A DNA stretch of 64,000 nucleotides from Halovenus rubra. Lineage in GTDB: Archaea; Halobacteriota; Halobacteria; Halobacteriales; Haloarculaceae. Made by a program: the position numbers and the translations under genes. Location: the NCBI RefSeq assembly GCF_026586665.1, contig NZ_JAODIY010000011.1:60533-124532 (forward strand). Direction: 5' to 3'. Positions 43,257 through 51,584 of this stretch are shown here, piece after piece (within the stretch, counting starts at the first letter, position 1; each line of letters begins with the position of its first letter). The notes beneath the pieces were generated by a model. That model was given only the letters and a program-made list of their open reading frames with translations, was not told the origin of the DNA and made no database searches.

Positions 43257-44162
43257 TCAGACGGGAACGAGACTGGCAAGGTGGCGTTTCATCTGCTGGC
43301 GACCGCGACGTGAGAGCAGGTGTCGACAGACGCGGTCGGCCGACTGTGCGAGCCAGACAGCCTTGTAGAAAGACGCGAGTTCGGGATACTCGGCCGGGAG
43401 CGGCCGATGCTGTCGGTATCCTCTCCTAAGCGCGCTCCGAAGGCGCTTGCGTTCCTTAGCGGGAAACTGAAACCAGTCGACGAAGCGCATCTCAGCGCGA
43501 GCTAGTGCATAACTAGCCGTCGTGACCTGTGCATTTCCCCAGTCAAGAAGCGCCGTCACCGTGCCGTCTTTGTCTACAAGCAGGTTTCCGGGAAACAGGT
43601 CGCCGTGAGACAGAACAGGTACCCGGTCGCGGTCGCGATATGTGGGAGTGATGCCGACCAGTTCTCGCCCACGCTTGGGGAAGTTCAGTCCGTCAGGGTC
43701 ACAGATACAGAGCGTGTCGGCGCTCCGCCCGAGTCCGCCAAGCCGGTCGAACTGGTGTTTCGCATGAAGCTGGCCAAGTATCGCGCCCGTCTCCGAGAGA
43801 ATCCGGCGACGAACAGAGACAGCACGCGCATCAAACGGCGTCGGTGTCACTCCTTCCCGATGCTCGTAGACCGCCCAGTGTTTTTGAAACCCCGTTTCTT
43901 CGTCGAAGACACCCGTTGCGAGGACAGACGGCACCGGCAACTCAGTCGTCGAATTCACTAGTTGCGTTGCCAGCGGTTCGATCACGTCACCGGTTCGAAC
44001 ACTCGGCCCACCGATTTTGCAGACGGCTTGCCAGGGGGTGTCAGCTAGCTCTAACAGGTAGGTCTCTCCAATCCGGCCGTCCGCTGGCACCTCAACGGAG
44101 GAAACCGAGCAATCAAGCGAAGCTGCAATCAGGCTTTCGACGTGCGCTGGAACCGAATCCAT
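43257..44162 (-). CDS. Aminoglycoside phosphotransferase-like (APH fold) kinase
   Basis: A 301-residue protein with a protein-kinase-like fold: ETYLLELADTPWQAVCKIGG (N-lobe with the ATP lysine), the hinge AVYEHREGVTPTPF, the catalytic loop LSHGDLFPGNLLVDKDG (about 190-206, Asp and Asn in place), and the metal Asp in ALLDWGNAQ. Members phosphorylate small molecules such as choline, homoserine or acyl-type substrates; antibiotic resistance should not be assumed. ATG 44162 is chosen over GTG 44177. Opposite in direction to its neighbours; convergent with the amidohydrolase and divergent from the CoA-transferase. Confidence 0.82.
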   Translation of the reverse strand: MDSVPAHVESLIAASLDCSVSSVEVPADGRIGETYLLELADTPWQAVCKIGGPSVRTGDVIEPLATQLVNSTTELPVPSVLATGVFDEETGFQKHWAVYEHREGVTPTPFDARAVSVRRRILSETGAILGQLHAKHQFDRLGGLGRSADTLCICDPDGLNFPKRGRELVGITPTYRDRDRVPVLSHGDLFPGNLLVDKDGTVTALLDWGNAQVTTASYALARAEMRFVDWFQFPAKERKRLRSALRRGYRQHRPLPAEYPELASFYKAVWLAQSADRVCRHLLSRRGRQQMKRHLASLVPV

Positions 44163-44256
44163 TGAGCGTGATAACACCCACGGCGACCGCTTACTTAGTG
44201 ATTCTCGTCTCTGGGTGTGACAAAGCTCTATTACCCCCTCGCCCGATTGCTACGCT

Positions 44257-45408
44257 ATGGATTTGGAGGGTGTCACGATACTCGACCTCTCACAGCTGCT
44301 CCCGGGCCCATACGCGACCCAGTTGCTCGCTGACTTTGGGGCCGACGTAATCAAAATCGAGAAACCATCAACCGGTGATCCGGCACGGACGCTGTCGTTT
44401 TCGGATGGAGACCGGAGCCTATTCGAGACAGTCAACCGCGGCAAGCGAAGCGTCGCAATCGATCTCAAATCCAGAGAGGGGCAGGAGATATTTTACTCGC
44501 TTGTCGGTAACGCTGACGCTGTTCTTGAACAGTTCCGTCCTGGTGTTGTCGACCGGCTTGGCATCGATTACGGGACGCTCACCGACCACACTGACAATCT
44601 CGTTTATTGCTCGCTTTCGGGCTACGGACAGACAGGTCCTTACGCCGACCGTGCTGGCCACGATATCAACTTCGTTGGCCTCGCGGGACTCCTTGACGTG
44701 ACTCGTGAGGACGAGGCAGCGAACCCACAGATACCCGGCTACCAAGTTGCCGACATGGCTGGTGGGCTGTTTGCTGCGTTTTCACTTCTCGGAGGCATCC
44801 TCTCGCAGGCACTTGGCAACGGTGGTGGCTATATCGACGTGTCGATGACTGATGTCGTCGCTTCCTTCTCACAGACACTTACCGCAGAAGCACTAAGCGA
44901 AGGGAATCCTCGCCCCGGCAAAACGCCACTCACCGGCGCGTTGCCGTGGTATGACAGCTACGAGACGGCCGACGGAGCGTATGTCACTCTCGGTGCGCTC
45001 GAACCAGTGTTCTGGGAGCAGTTCTGTCACGAAGTCGACCGCGATGACCTCGTCGCTGTTCACGGCACCGAAGACCCCGCCAAGCGTGAGGCCTTACGAG
45101 CCGAACTGGCTGACCTGTTCGCCCAGCAGCCCCGTGACGAGTGGGTCAAACGGTTGAGCAACGACACAACAACTGCACCAGTTCTCACGCCAGCGGAGGC
45201 TCTTGAGCATCCACAGATAGCCACCCGAGTCGTGAATCGTCCAGAAGCTGCGCCGCCACGTGTCGGCTTTCCAGCCTGTGGAAAAAGCCTTCCTGAAAGC
45301 GACGAATCGATTCCTGTCCATGGTGAACACACCGACGAGGTGCTCCACGAGGCCGGGTACGACGAGAACATAATCTCTCAGTTGCGCGAGAACGGCACAG
45401 TTGTGTAG
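44257..45408 (+). CDS. CaiB/BaiF family (class III) CoA-transferase
   Basis: A 383-residue family III CoA-transferase, moving CoA between carboxylic acids through an aspartyl-CoA thioester. It starts GVTILDLSQLLPGPYATQLL, has GADVIKIEKPSTGDPARTL, NRGKRSVAIDLKSREGQE, the catalytic Asp in RAGHDINFVGLAGLL (Asp136) and PGYQVADMAGGLFAAFSLLG. Several members are alpha-methylacyl-CoA racemases, which share the fold; the presence of the two CoA ligase-like genes nearby suits an organic-acid pathway. The gene's end faces the paaK-like gene. Confidence 0.87.
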   Translation: MDLEGVTILDLSQLLPGPYATQLLADFGADVIKIEKPSTGDPARTLSFSDGDRSLFETVNRGKRSVAIDLKSREGQEIFYSLVGNADAVLEQFRPGVVDRLGIDYGTLTDHTDNLVYCSLSGYGQTGPYADRAGHDINFVGLAGLLDVTREDEAANPQIPGYQVADMAGGLFAAFSLLGGILSQALGNGGGYIDVSMTDVVASFSQTLTAEALSEGNPRPGKTPLTGALPWYDSYETADGAYVTLGALEPVFWEQFCHEVDRDDLVAVHGTEDPAKREALRAELADLFAQQPRDEWVKRLSNDTTTAPVLTPAEALEHPQIATRVVNRPEAAPPRVGFPACGKSLPESDESIPVHGEHTDEVLHEAGYDENIISQLRENGTVV

Positions 45409-45514
45409 GAGTTACACTCTCGTCCGGACCGGCCTCTCGTGGCCTGAAAAAAACGTCCGCTCGTACGTATTCGTGTCTCTCTTTTGGCGTGGGTATCGCA
45501 CTGTTCACAGCCCG

Positions 45515-46678
45515 TCAGTACCGCTCGTCGACGACGCCGCTCTCGTCCAGTTCGGAGACGACTGTGACCTCGTCGGGTGAGATGAGCAACCGTTCGGACA
45601 GCGCCGCGTCAAGGTCGTCTTCATCGGCTTTCCCTTCACATGTGATTTCTAGATGGTCCGTCGAGTCGGGCCGAGTAGCACGGACGGCGTACTCGCCGGT
45701 TAAGCCGTCGAATCCCGCCAGTACTGCGGGAACCGCCTCGGGGTAAAATTTCACGCCTTTGATTTTGAGACGGTCATCGGTCCGCCCGATGACGCCGTCT
45801 GGTAACACGAGGTCGCCGTCGCGACGCTCAAGTTCCGCAAGATCGCCGGTCCGGTACCGGACAAGCGGGAACCCTTCTTTATGACGGTGTGTGACAACAA
45901 CTTCGCCACGTTCGCCGAGTTCTAAGGGCTCGCCAGTATCCGGGTCGACGAGTTCGACAATAGCGTACTCTTCGACGACCGAAAGGCCGTCCTCTTGGGC
46001 GGTCTCACTAGCGATTGGCAATACCTGTCGGCTACCGAAATAATCCACCGCCGTCTCACAGTCGAGAGCTGCTTTCATCTCTTCGCGAAAGCCCGGAATC
46101 GACGTGAACGGTTCGCCCGCGCCGACAAACGTCTCGACGGTGGCTCCTTCCTCGGCAATTTTCATTGCAAAGCTGGGATTGCCGATGAGAACATCGACGT
46201 CGAACTGCTCGATAGTACCGGCGGCCTGCTCGGAGTCACCTGGACCGATAGGAAACACTTCGGCACCCAACTCTTCGAGCGCGCGGTGGAGGAGATACCC
46301 CGTACCGAACAGGTGATACCCGAAGGTGTTGATTACGCGATCTCCCGGCTCGATGCCGATATCCGCAAGCACATCAGCGTTAACTTTAGCCTCGTAGTCG
46401 AGGTCAGCCTGCGTGTCAAACATCGGGGCGAGGTCGTCGCCCAGCGGTGAGAACGAAATCATCGCACCCTCCGTGTACAGGGATCCCTCCGGTCCGTAGT
46501 CGTCAAAATCTGCTTTCAAATCGCTCGGCTCAGTGAACGGGACCTGCTGGAAGTCTTCCCAGCTCTCGATATCTGTCGGGTCGATACCAGCGTCCGCAAA
46601 CGCCTGACTATACAGTTCGTGCTCGGACGCCCGTTCGAGCTGGTCCGTGAGGTCAGCTAGCACGTTACTATCGTACAT
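45515..46678 (-). CDS. PaaK-like protein with degenerate adenylation motifs
   Basis: A 387-residue relative of phenylacetate-CoA ligase. The core alignment is good: EDFQQVPFTEPSDLKADF, RVINTFGYHLFGTGYLLHRA, GNPSFAMKIAEEG, the A5 region AVDYFGSRQVLPIASE, YRTGDLAELERRDG and GRTDDRLKIKGVKFYPEAVP. However the glycine-rich A3 P-loop (SSGTTG in PaaK) is missing; its place has ISFSPLGDDLAPMFDT. The C-terminal catalytic Lys segment is also absent, where the sequence ends LDESGVVDERY. Either a regulatory or thioester-transfer relative or an enzyme with an altered reaction. ATG 46678 chosen over the TTG/GTG-extended frame to 46714. Confidence 0.78.
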   Translation of the reverse strand: MYDSNVLADLTDQLERASEHELYSQAFADAGIDPTDIESWEDFQQVPFTEPSDLKADFDDYGPEGSLYTEGAMISFSPLGDDLAPMFDTQADLDYEAKVNADVLADIGIEPGDRVINTFGYHLFGTGYLLHRALEELGAEVFPIGPGDSEQAAGTIEQFDVDVLIGNPSFAMKIAEEGATVETFVGAGEPFTSIPGFREEMKAALDCETAVDYFGSRQVLPIASETAQEDGLSVVEEYAIVELVDPDTGEPLELGERGEVVVTHRHKEGFPLVRYRTGDLAELERRDGDLVLPDGVIGRTDDRLKIKGVKFYPEAVPAVLAGFDGLTGEYAVRATRPDSTDHLEITCEGKADEDDLDAALSERLLISPDEVTVVSELDESGVVDERY

Positions 46679-46737
46679 TACACAGCCATACGGCGAATCG
46701 GTACTTAAAACCACCCCGGCCAGACACCACTGCCGGC

Positions 46738-47502
46738 TCAGCCGACCATCGTCAGCCCACCAGAAACGCTGAGTACCTGCCCTGTCACGAAGCCAGCATC
46801 ATCGCTAGCAAGGAAGGCAACAACCCCAGCCACATCGTCGGGTTCAGTCATGCGGCCCAGCGGAGTTTGGTCTTCCATCGCGTCAAAAATCGACGTAGCG
46901 AGGTCAGATTCGTCCCGCATTCTGCGTGTCATTGGCGTGTCTGCCGGCCCGGGACAGACAACATTGCAGGTGACACCGTCACGGGCTAGTTCTCGGGCCA
47001 GTGTCTTTGTAAACGCGATGACCCCTCCTTTCGTCCCGGCGTAGACCGCTTCTCCCGAAGAGCCAACCCGGCCAGCGTCCGATGAGACGGCGATGAGAGT
47101 GCCACCCCCCTGTGCCGAAAACAGTTCACCAGCAGCGCGAGCGCAGTTAATCTGCCCCCTGAGGTTGACATCAAGAATCCGTCTCCACTTGTCGGGGTCC
47201 TGATCGAGAAACCAAGAGATACGGTCCCAGCCCGCGTTGTTGACCAGTACGTCCAGCCCCTGTTTTTCGTAGACATCTGTAACCATCGATTGGACAGCAT
47301 CGAGGTCAGTTACGTCAGCAACTGCTGGGAATGCGTCGCCGCCCTCAGCGCGGATGGTGTCGACAGTTTCGTTGGCCCGTTGTTCGTCGATATCATTCAC
47401 CGCAACTGTCACACCCTCCTCAGCAAGACGACGAGCAATTGCCGTGCCAAACCCACCACCACCGCCCGTTACGAGTGCTGTTTTCGAGTCTAAGCCGCGC
47501 AT
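46738..47502 (-). CDS. Short-chain dehydrogenase/reductase (FabG type)
   Basis: A 254-residue classical SDR. The cofactor motif is TALVTGGGGGFGTAIARRLA (TGxxxGxG, 10-18), NNAG is at about 88-91, the catalytic Ser in IAVSSDAGRVG (about 140), the YxxxK in AVYAGTKGG (about 154-158), and the final PGPADTPM and DDVAGVVAFLASDDAGFVTG. Family members act on 3-hydroxyacyl-CoA or ACP substrates and on many alcohols. It lies 59 bp upstream of the PaaK-like gene on the same strand, probably one transcript. NAD versus NADP preference: VNDID after the second strand suggests NAD. Confidence 0.9.
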   Translation of the reverse strand: MRGLDSKTALVTGGGGGFGTAIARRLAEEGVTVAVNDIDEQRANETVDTIRAEGGDAFPAVADVTDLDAVQSMVTDVYEKQGLDVLVNNAGWDRISWFLDQDPDKWRRILDVNLRGQINCARAAGELFSAQGGGTLIAVSSDAGRVGSSGEAVYAGTKGGVIAFTKTLARELARDGVTCNVVCPGPADTPMTRRMRDESDLATSIFDAMEDQTPLGRMTEPDDVAGVVAFLASDDAGFVTGQVLSVSGGLTMVG

Positions 47503-47618
47503 GCCCACGATATCGGCGCGTCATCATATAGTCCTACGGGCTCAACGAGAGGTTGTGTCTGGGTCGAAAGCTTGTGCTATTGCTATACTGACACCAGATT
47601 AAGACAGAAGACACGTCG

Positions 47619-48044
47619 TTACTGCTGGGCCTCGTTGATGCGTTCGGCGATAGCAGCCATCTCGTCGTCAGGCACTTCTTCCATATCGAACAGTCGGTGG
47701 ATTGATTTCGGACCTCCTTCCGAACTCTGGGGCACGATGTGAAGGTGAGCGTGTGGTACCTCCTGGCCGGCATCCTCACCGTTGTTGATAGCAAGTGTTG
47801 TCGCCGTTGCATCCGTTGCTTCCTCGACGGCGTCAGCAATCTTGCCCGCTGTTGAGAACACGTCACCGATAACGTCGGGTGGCATGTCGTTCAGTCGCTC
47901 GTAGGGTTCTTTTGGGATAACTAGCGTGTGACCCGGCGCGAGCGGGTTCGCGTCGAGAAACGCGTAGGTTGTCTCGTCCTCGTAGATTGTATAGCTCGGT
48001 ATCTCACCCTCGATTATCCGTGTAAAGATTGTTTCTTCGCTCAT
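47619..48044 (-). CDS. HIT family nucleotide-binding hydrolase
   Basis: A 141-residue histidine triad protein. It begins with TIFTRIIEGEIPSYTIYED and AFLDANPLAPGHTLVIPKE, and has the active-site HxHxH in VPHAHLHIVPQ (His98, His100, His102). HIT hydrolases cleave nucleotide-phosphoramidates or AMP-adducts, sometimes diadenosine polyphosphates. The gene stands alone: 116 bp from the SDR and divergent from the metal ATPase. Confidence 0.92.
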   Translation of the reverse strand: MSEETIFTRIIEGEIPSYTIYEDETTYAFLDANPLAPGHTLVIPKEPYERLNDMPPDVIGDVFSTAGKIADAVEEATDATATTLAINNGEDAGQEVPHAHLHIVPQSSEGGPKSIHRLFDMEEVPDDEMAAIAERINEAQQ

Positions 48045-48174
48045 ATCCGGGTGGTCGCTCTCCGGCCCAATGAATATTTTCCCCGAGAGACTCAGCGTTA
48101 CCTGCGTGTGTTATTAAAATAGAGTGGTGTATTTACCAAATATGACCATAAACATCCGCCTCTAAAACAGTTGA

Positions 48175-48183
48175 GTTAATAAC
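48175..48183 (+). promoter_or_regulatory. TATA box of the metal ATPase gene
   Basis: GTTAATAAC is centred 28 nt before ATG 48207, indicating a leaderless transcript. About 35 bp upstream, a small inverted repeat TATGACCATA (48141-48150) could be an operator half-site pair for a metal sensor, but the arms are only 4 bp. Confidence 0.45.
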
Positions 48184-48206
48184 TATGGAAAACATACCCT
48201 CTCGTA

Positions 48207-50480
48207 ATGACAGAATCAGCCGAGACAACGGATCCGGAGGTGACAACAGTCCGTATGAGTGTTCCTGACATGGATTGTGCCTCCTGTGCCGAGACAGTAG
48301 AGGAAGTCCTCGTCGACCGTAACGGTGTGTTGGCGGTTCAGCCGGCGGCTGCAACCGGTAGAGTCACTGTCGAGTACGATGCCGACACCGTCGAGGAGAA
48401 AACAGTCGTCGCGGCCATCGAAGGAGCCGGCTACAATGTGGTTGATGCATCGGGAACGGACGCGGCCCGGGGATTTAGGGATATCTGGCTGAGCCCCCGC
48501 GCCATTAAGACGTGGGTGAGTGGCCTGTTCCTGTTTGCAGGGTTAGCTGCAGTTGTCATCCCTACACTCGATGTCGAGCTGGTGACGGTACTTGGGACGC
48601 CACATAGGATCGGTGACATGCTCTTTGTTGTGGGGGCGGCCGTCGGCGGCGAGGTCATCCTTCGAAACGGAGTGGTGTCGGCAAGAAATCGGCAACTCGA
48701 CATCGACTTCTTGATGAGCGTTGCCCTTCTCGGTGCCGTGACAGCAAGTCTCGGCTTTGGGGAAGCACTCTATTTTGAGGCGGCGACACTTGCGTTCCTG
48801 TTCAATATCGCGGAGTTGCTCGAATCCTACTCGATGGACCGCGCTCGGAACTCACTTCGGGAGCTGATGGACCTCTCGCCCGATGAGGCACGGGTTCGTC
48901 ACAACGGGAAAGCCGTGACAGTGCCGGCCGAGGACGTCGAAGTCGGCGAGACAGTCATCGTCAAGCCGGGAGAGAAAATCCCCGTCGACGGCGAGGTACT
49001 TGACGGTGAAAGTGCTGTCGACCAATCACCGGTGACTGGCGAGAGCGTCCCAGTCGACAAGACAACCGGGGGCGAGGTCTATGCAGGCACACTCGCTGAG
49101 TCGGGGTATCTCGAGGTCGAAACGACAGCAGGTGCAGGCGAGCACACCCTCGCTCGCATCGTTGACCTCGTCGAGGACTCGGGAACCGGAACGACCGAGC
49201 GCGAACAGTTCGTCGACCGCTTTTCTGGCTATTATACGCCCGCTGTGGTTGGTCTCGCGATACTCGCAGCCGTTGGCGCACCGCTCATACTGGGTGGATG
49301 GCAGACCTGGTTCGTTCGGGGACTCACGCTGTTGGTTCTGGCTTGTCCCTGCGCTTTCGTCATCAGTACGCCCGTCTCTGTTGTCTCGGGAATCACCAGC
49401 GCTGCCCGCAACGGCGTCCTCATCAAAGGTGGCTCGCATCTAGAGGCCATGGGTGAGGTCAATGCAGTTGCGCTCGACAAGACAGGAACACTGACGAAAG
49501 GCGAATTGACTGTTACTGACGTGATTCCGCTCAACGGGAACTCCGAGGAAGATGTCCTCCGCTGTGCAAGCGGGCTCGAACGGCGCAGCGAGCATCCAAT
49601 CGGTGAGGCAATCGTCGACCGCGCCGACGACAGAGACGTCCCGAAAACGGAGGTGAGCGAGTTCGAGGCTCTGACCGGAAAGGGCGTGCAAGCAACCGTC
49701 CGTGGTCGTCAGCACTACGCTGGAAAGCCCGCACTGTTCGAAGAGTTAGGCTTCGATCTGACACACGTTCATGCCGCAACCGACGGCGGTGTTATCACGA
49801 CGCGTTCACGGGAGCTATGTGAGCACAACAACTGTCTCGACCTGCTCGCCGAGACGGTGCCACAGCTACAGGAAGACGGGAAGACAGTCGTTCTCGTCGG
49901 AACCGAGGACGAGATTGAGGGTGTCGTCGCGGTTGCTGATGAAATCCGTCCAGGTGGGCTAGAGATGGTCAACCAGCTTCGTAAATACGGAGTCGAACAT
50001 GTCGTCATGCTCACAGGCGACAACAAGCGGACAGCGACTGCAATCGGGGCCGAGGTCGGTGTCGACGAGGTGAGGGCTGAACTTCTCCCCGAAGACAAGG
50101 CTGTGGTGCTCGAAGAGCTGTCGGAGACGTACGACGGCATTGCCATGGTCGGTGACGGAATCAACGACGCCCCAGCACTAGCAACCGCAACCGTTGGAGT
50201 GGCTATGGGAGCTGCCGGAACGGATACAGCAATCGAAACAGCAGATATCGCGCTGATGGGTGACGAGATATCGAAGCTCGGCTATCTGCGCTCGCTTTCG
50301 GGGCAAGCCAACGGCGTCATCAGGCAGAATATCTGGGCGAGCCTCGGGGTGAAAGCGTTGCTGGTTGTGTTGGTTCCATTCGGGATTGTGCCGATATGGG
50401 TCGCTGTACTGGTCGGCGACGCCGGGATGACCGTCAGCGTCACTGGAAACGCGATGCGTCTCTCTCAAATTGAACCCTAG
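48207..50480 (+). CDS. zntA: P1B-type ATPase, zinc/cadmium class
   Basis: Exports divalent soft metals with ATP hydrolysis. The 757-residue protein has an N-terminal heavy-metal-associated domain with MDCASC (Cys24, Cys27), eight membrane helices, the permeation motif CPC (380-382), the phosphorylation motif DKTGTLT (Asp424), TGDNKRTA and GDGINDAPALA. The last helix contains VGDAGMTVSVTGN, where Asp marks the Zn/Cd/Pb class (P1B-2) rather than Cu. The nucleotide domain has an extra Cys/His cluster (THVHAATDGG and SRELCEHNNCLDLL, Cys538 and Cys543). Gene symbol by class, not by proven metal. Confidence 0.88.
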   Translation: MTESAETTDPEVTTVRMSVPDMDCASCAETVEEVLVDRNGVLAVQPAAATGRVTVEYDADTVEEKTVVAAIEGAGYNVVDASGTDAARGFRDIWLSPRAIKTWVSGLFLFAGLAAVVIPTLDVELVTVLGTPHRIGDMLFVVGAAVGGEVILRNGVVSARNRQLDIDFLMSVALLGAVTASLGFGEALYFEAATLAFLFNIAELLESYSMDRARNSLRELMDLSPDEARVRHNGKAVTVPAEDVEVGETVIVKPGEKIPVDGEVLDGESAVDQSPVTGESVPVDKTTGGEVYAGTLAESGYLEVETTAGAGEHTLARIVDLVEDSGTGTTEREQFVDRFSGYYTPAVVGLAILAAVGAPLILGGWQTWFVRGLTLLVLACPCAFVISTPVSVVSGITSAARNGVLIKGGSHLEAMGEVNAVALDKTGTLTKGELTVTDVIPLNGNSEEDVLRCASGLERRSEHPIGEAIVDRADDRDVPKTEVSEFEALTGKGVQATVRGRQHYAGKPALFEELGFDLTHVHAATDGGVITTRSRELCEHNNCLDLLAETVPQLQEDGKTVVLVGTEDEIEGVVAVADEIRPGGLEMVNQLRKYGVEHVVMLTGDNKRTATAIGAEVGVDEVRAELLPEDKAVVLEELSETYDGIAMVGDGINDAPALATATVGVAMGAAGTDTAIETADIALMGDEISKLGYLRSLSGQANGVIRQNIWASLGVKALLVVLVPFGIVPIWVAVLVGDAGMTVSVTGNAMRLSQIEP

Positions 50481-50651
50481 TACGACCCAGTGCCAGCCAC
50501 TCTACAAACCGTCTACAGGACCCATCTCTTGGTTGACTAGAACGAATACCAGTTACGGAAACCCGAGCCAAGTGGAGGTCCGGAACGCTGTGGCGAGGAG
50601 CCGAATCGTTAATACCCGGGCAAGCCAACACATGAGTAACTATCTACAGCG

Positions 50652-51521
50652 ATGAAAGAGGGTGAAACACAGCTCACAGATCAAAAAGGGAAGTTCGCAC
50701 AGGTCGTCAATGACGGCCGAAAAGTCCCGGACATCGAATGGGTTCCGGGCCGCATTCTGCTCTCGAATAAGCGGCTTATCCTCGCGAGCAAGCAGGGAAA
50801 GCGGATGATTCCCCTCCCAAAGCTCAGTAGCATCAAAAGCAGGGAGGACGCTGAAAACCCGCTAGCCAAAGTATCGAGCTATATTTCGTTGCAGGTCGAT
50901 AGCGATGTTACCCTCATCTCGCCACAGCACCACCAGCAGTTTGAGCAGATACTCTACAATGCTGTCCTCGATCAACAGGTTATCGCTGTCAAACACCCCG
51001 CAGTCAAAGGGGGCGTCGTCCAGAATACAGGCTGGGAGAAGGCTCGTCTCGTCCCCGAGCTTGAAGAAGAGACAATTTCGCTGGCAATGACCAGTGGCCA
51101 GTTTGTCCAGGTTGAACTCAACGATGTTGGCATGGTCGAAGAAAACGAAGGAGACGTACTCGGCGATGAGCGGTTTTTTATCGAGGTCGAACACACACAG
51201 GAGAAAGCCGCCGTGCAGACGTACATTTCGGGCCCTAAACAGAAAGTAACAATACTCAAAGAATTGCTCAGAAAGAACGAGCAACAAAACGAGGTTGACG
51301 TTGAGCTTACCGAGGAGGAAAACGAAGTGTTGATGGCATTGTACTCCGGTGTCTCACCGTTCCAGATTCCGGAGTTTGTGGGCATGGAAATCGAGACTGT
51401 CGAAGCAATCTACGACGACCTCATCGACGCCGGAATTCTCCAAGAACAGCGAGTTCGTCGCGATGTACAGCTTAAAGCACGCGGGCGAAACATTGCAAGC
51501 GAAGCGATGGACGAAGAGTAA
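50652..51521 (+). CDS. cheF: Chemotaxis protein CheF, first copy
   Basis: CheF links the bacterial-type chemotaxis system to the archaellum: it binds CheY-phosphate and the archaellum switch proteins. The 289-residue protein has a PH/GRAM-like N-terminal half (WVPGRILLSNKRLILASKQG, PLPKLSSIKSREDAENPL) and a middle region KRQ-type IAVKHPAVKGGVVQNTGWEK, and ends in a winged-helix-like tail (EIETVEAIYDDLIDAGILQE). The family, PF04283, is restricted to archaea. The neighbouring convergent gene is a second CheF. No che or archaellum genes are adjacent. Confidence 0.85.
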   Translation: MKEGETQLTDQKGKFAQVVNDGRKVPDIEWVPGRILLSNKRLILASKQGKRMIPLPKLSSIKSREDAENPLAKVSSYISLQVDSDVTLISPQHHQQFEQILYNAVLDQQVIAVKHPAVKGGVVQNTGWEKARLVPELEEETISLAMTSGQFVQVELNDVGMVEENEGDVLGDERFFIEVEHTQEKAAVQTYISGPKQKVTILKELLRKNEQQNEVDVELTEEENEVLMALYSGVSPFQIPEFVGMEIETVEAIYDDLIDAGILQEQRVRRDVQLKARGRNIASEAMDEE

Positions 51522-51584
51522 GCTGTGGTCCGAACACGGAGTGTGTGACGTGATAGAAGCATGTCGGCACAGTCACACGCTATT

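Noticed and set aside
43257-44162. Calling the APH-fold gene an antibiotic resistance gene
   Set aside because: The fold is shared by many small-molecule kinases and the context is metabolic; archaeal ribosomes are not the usual target.
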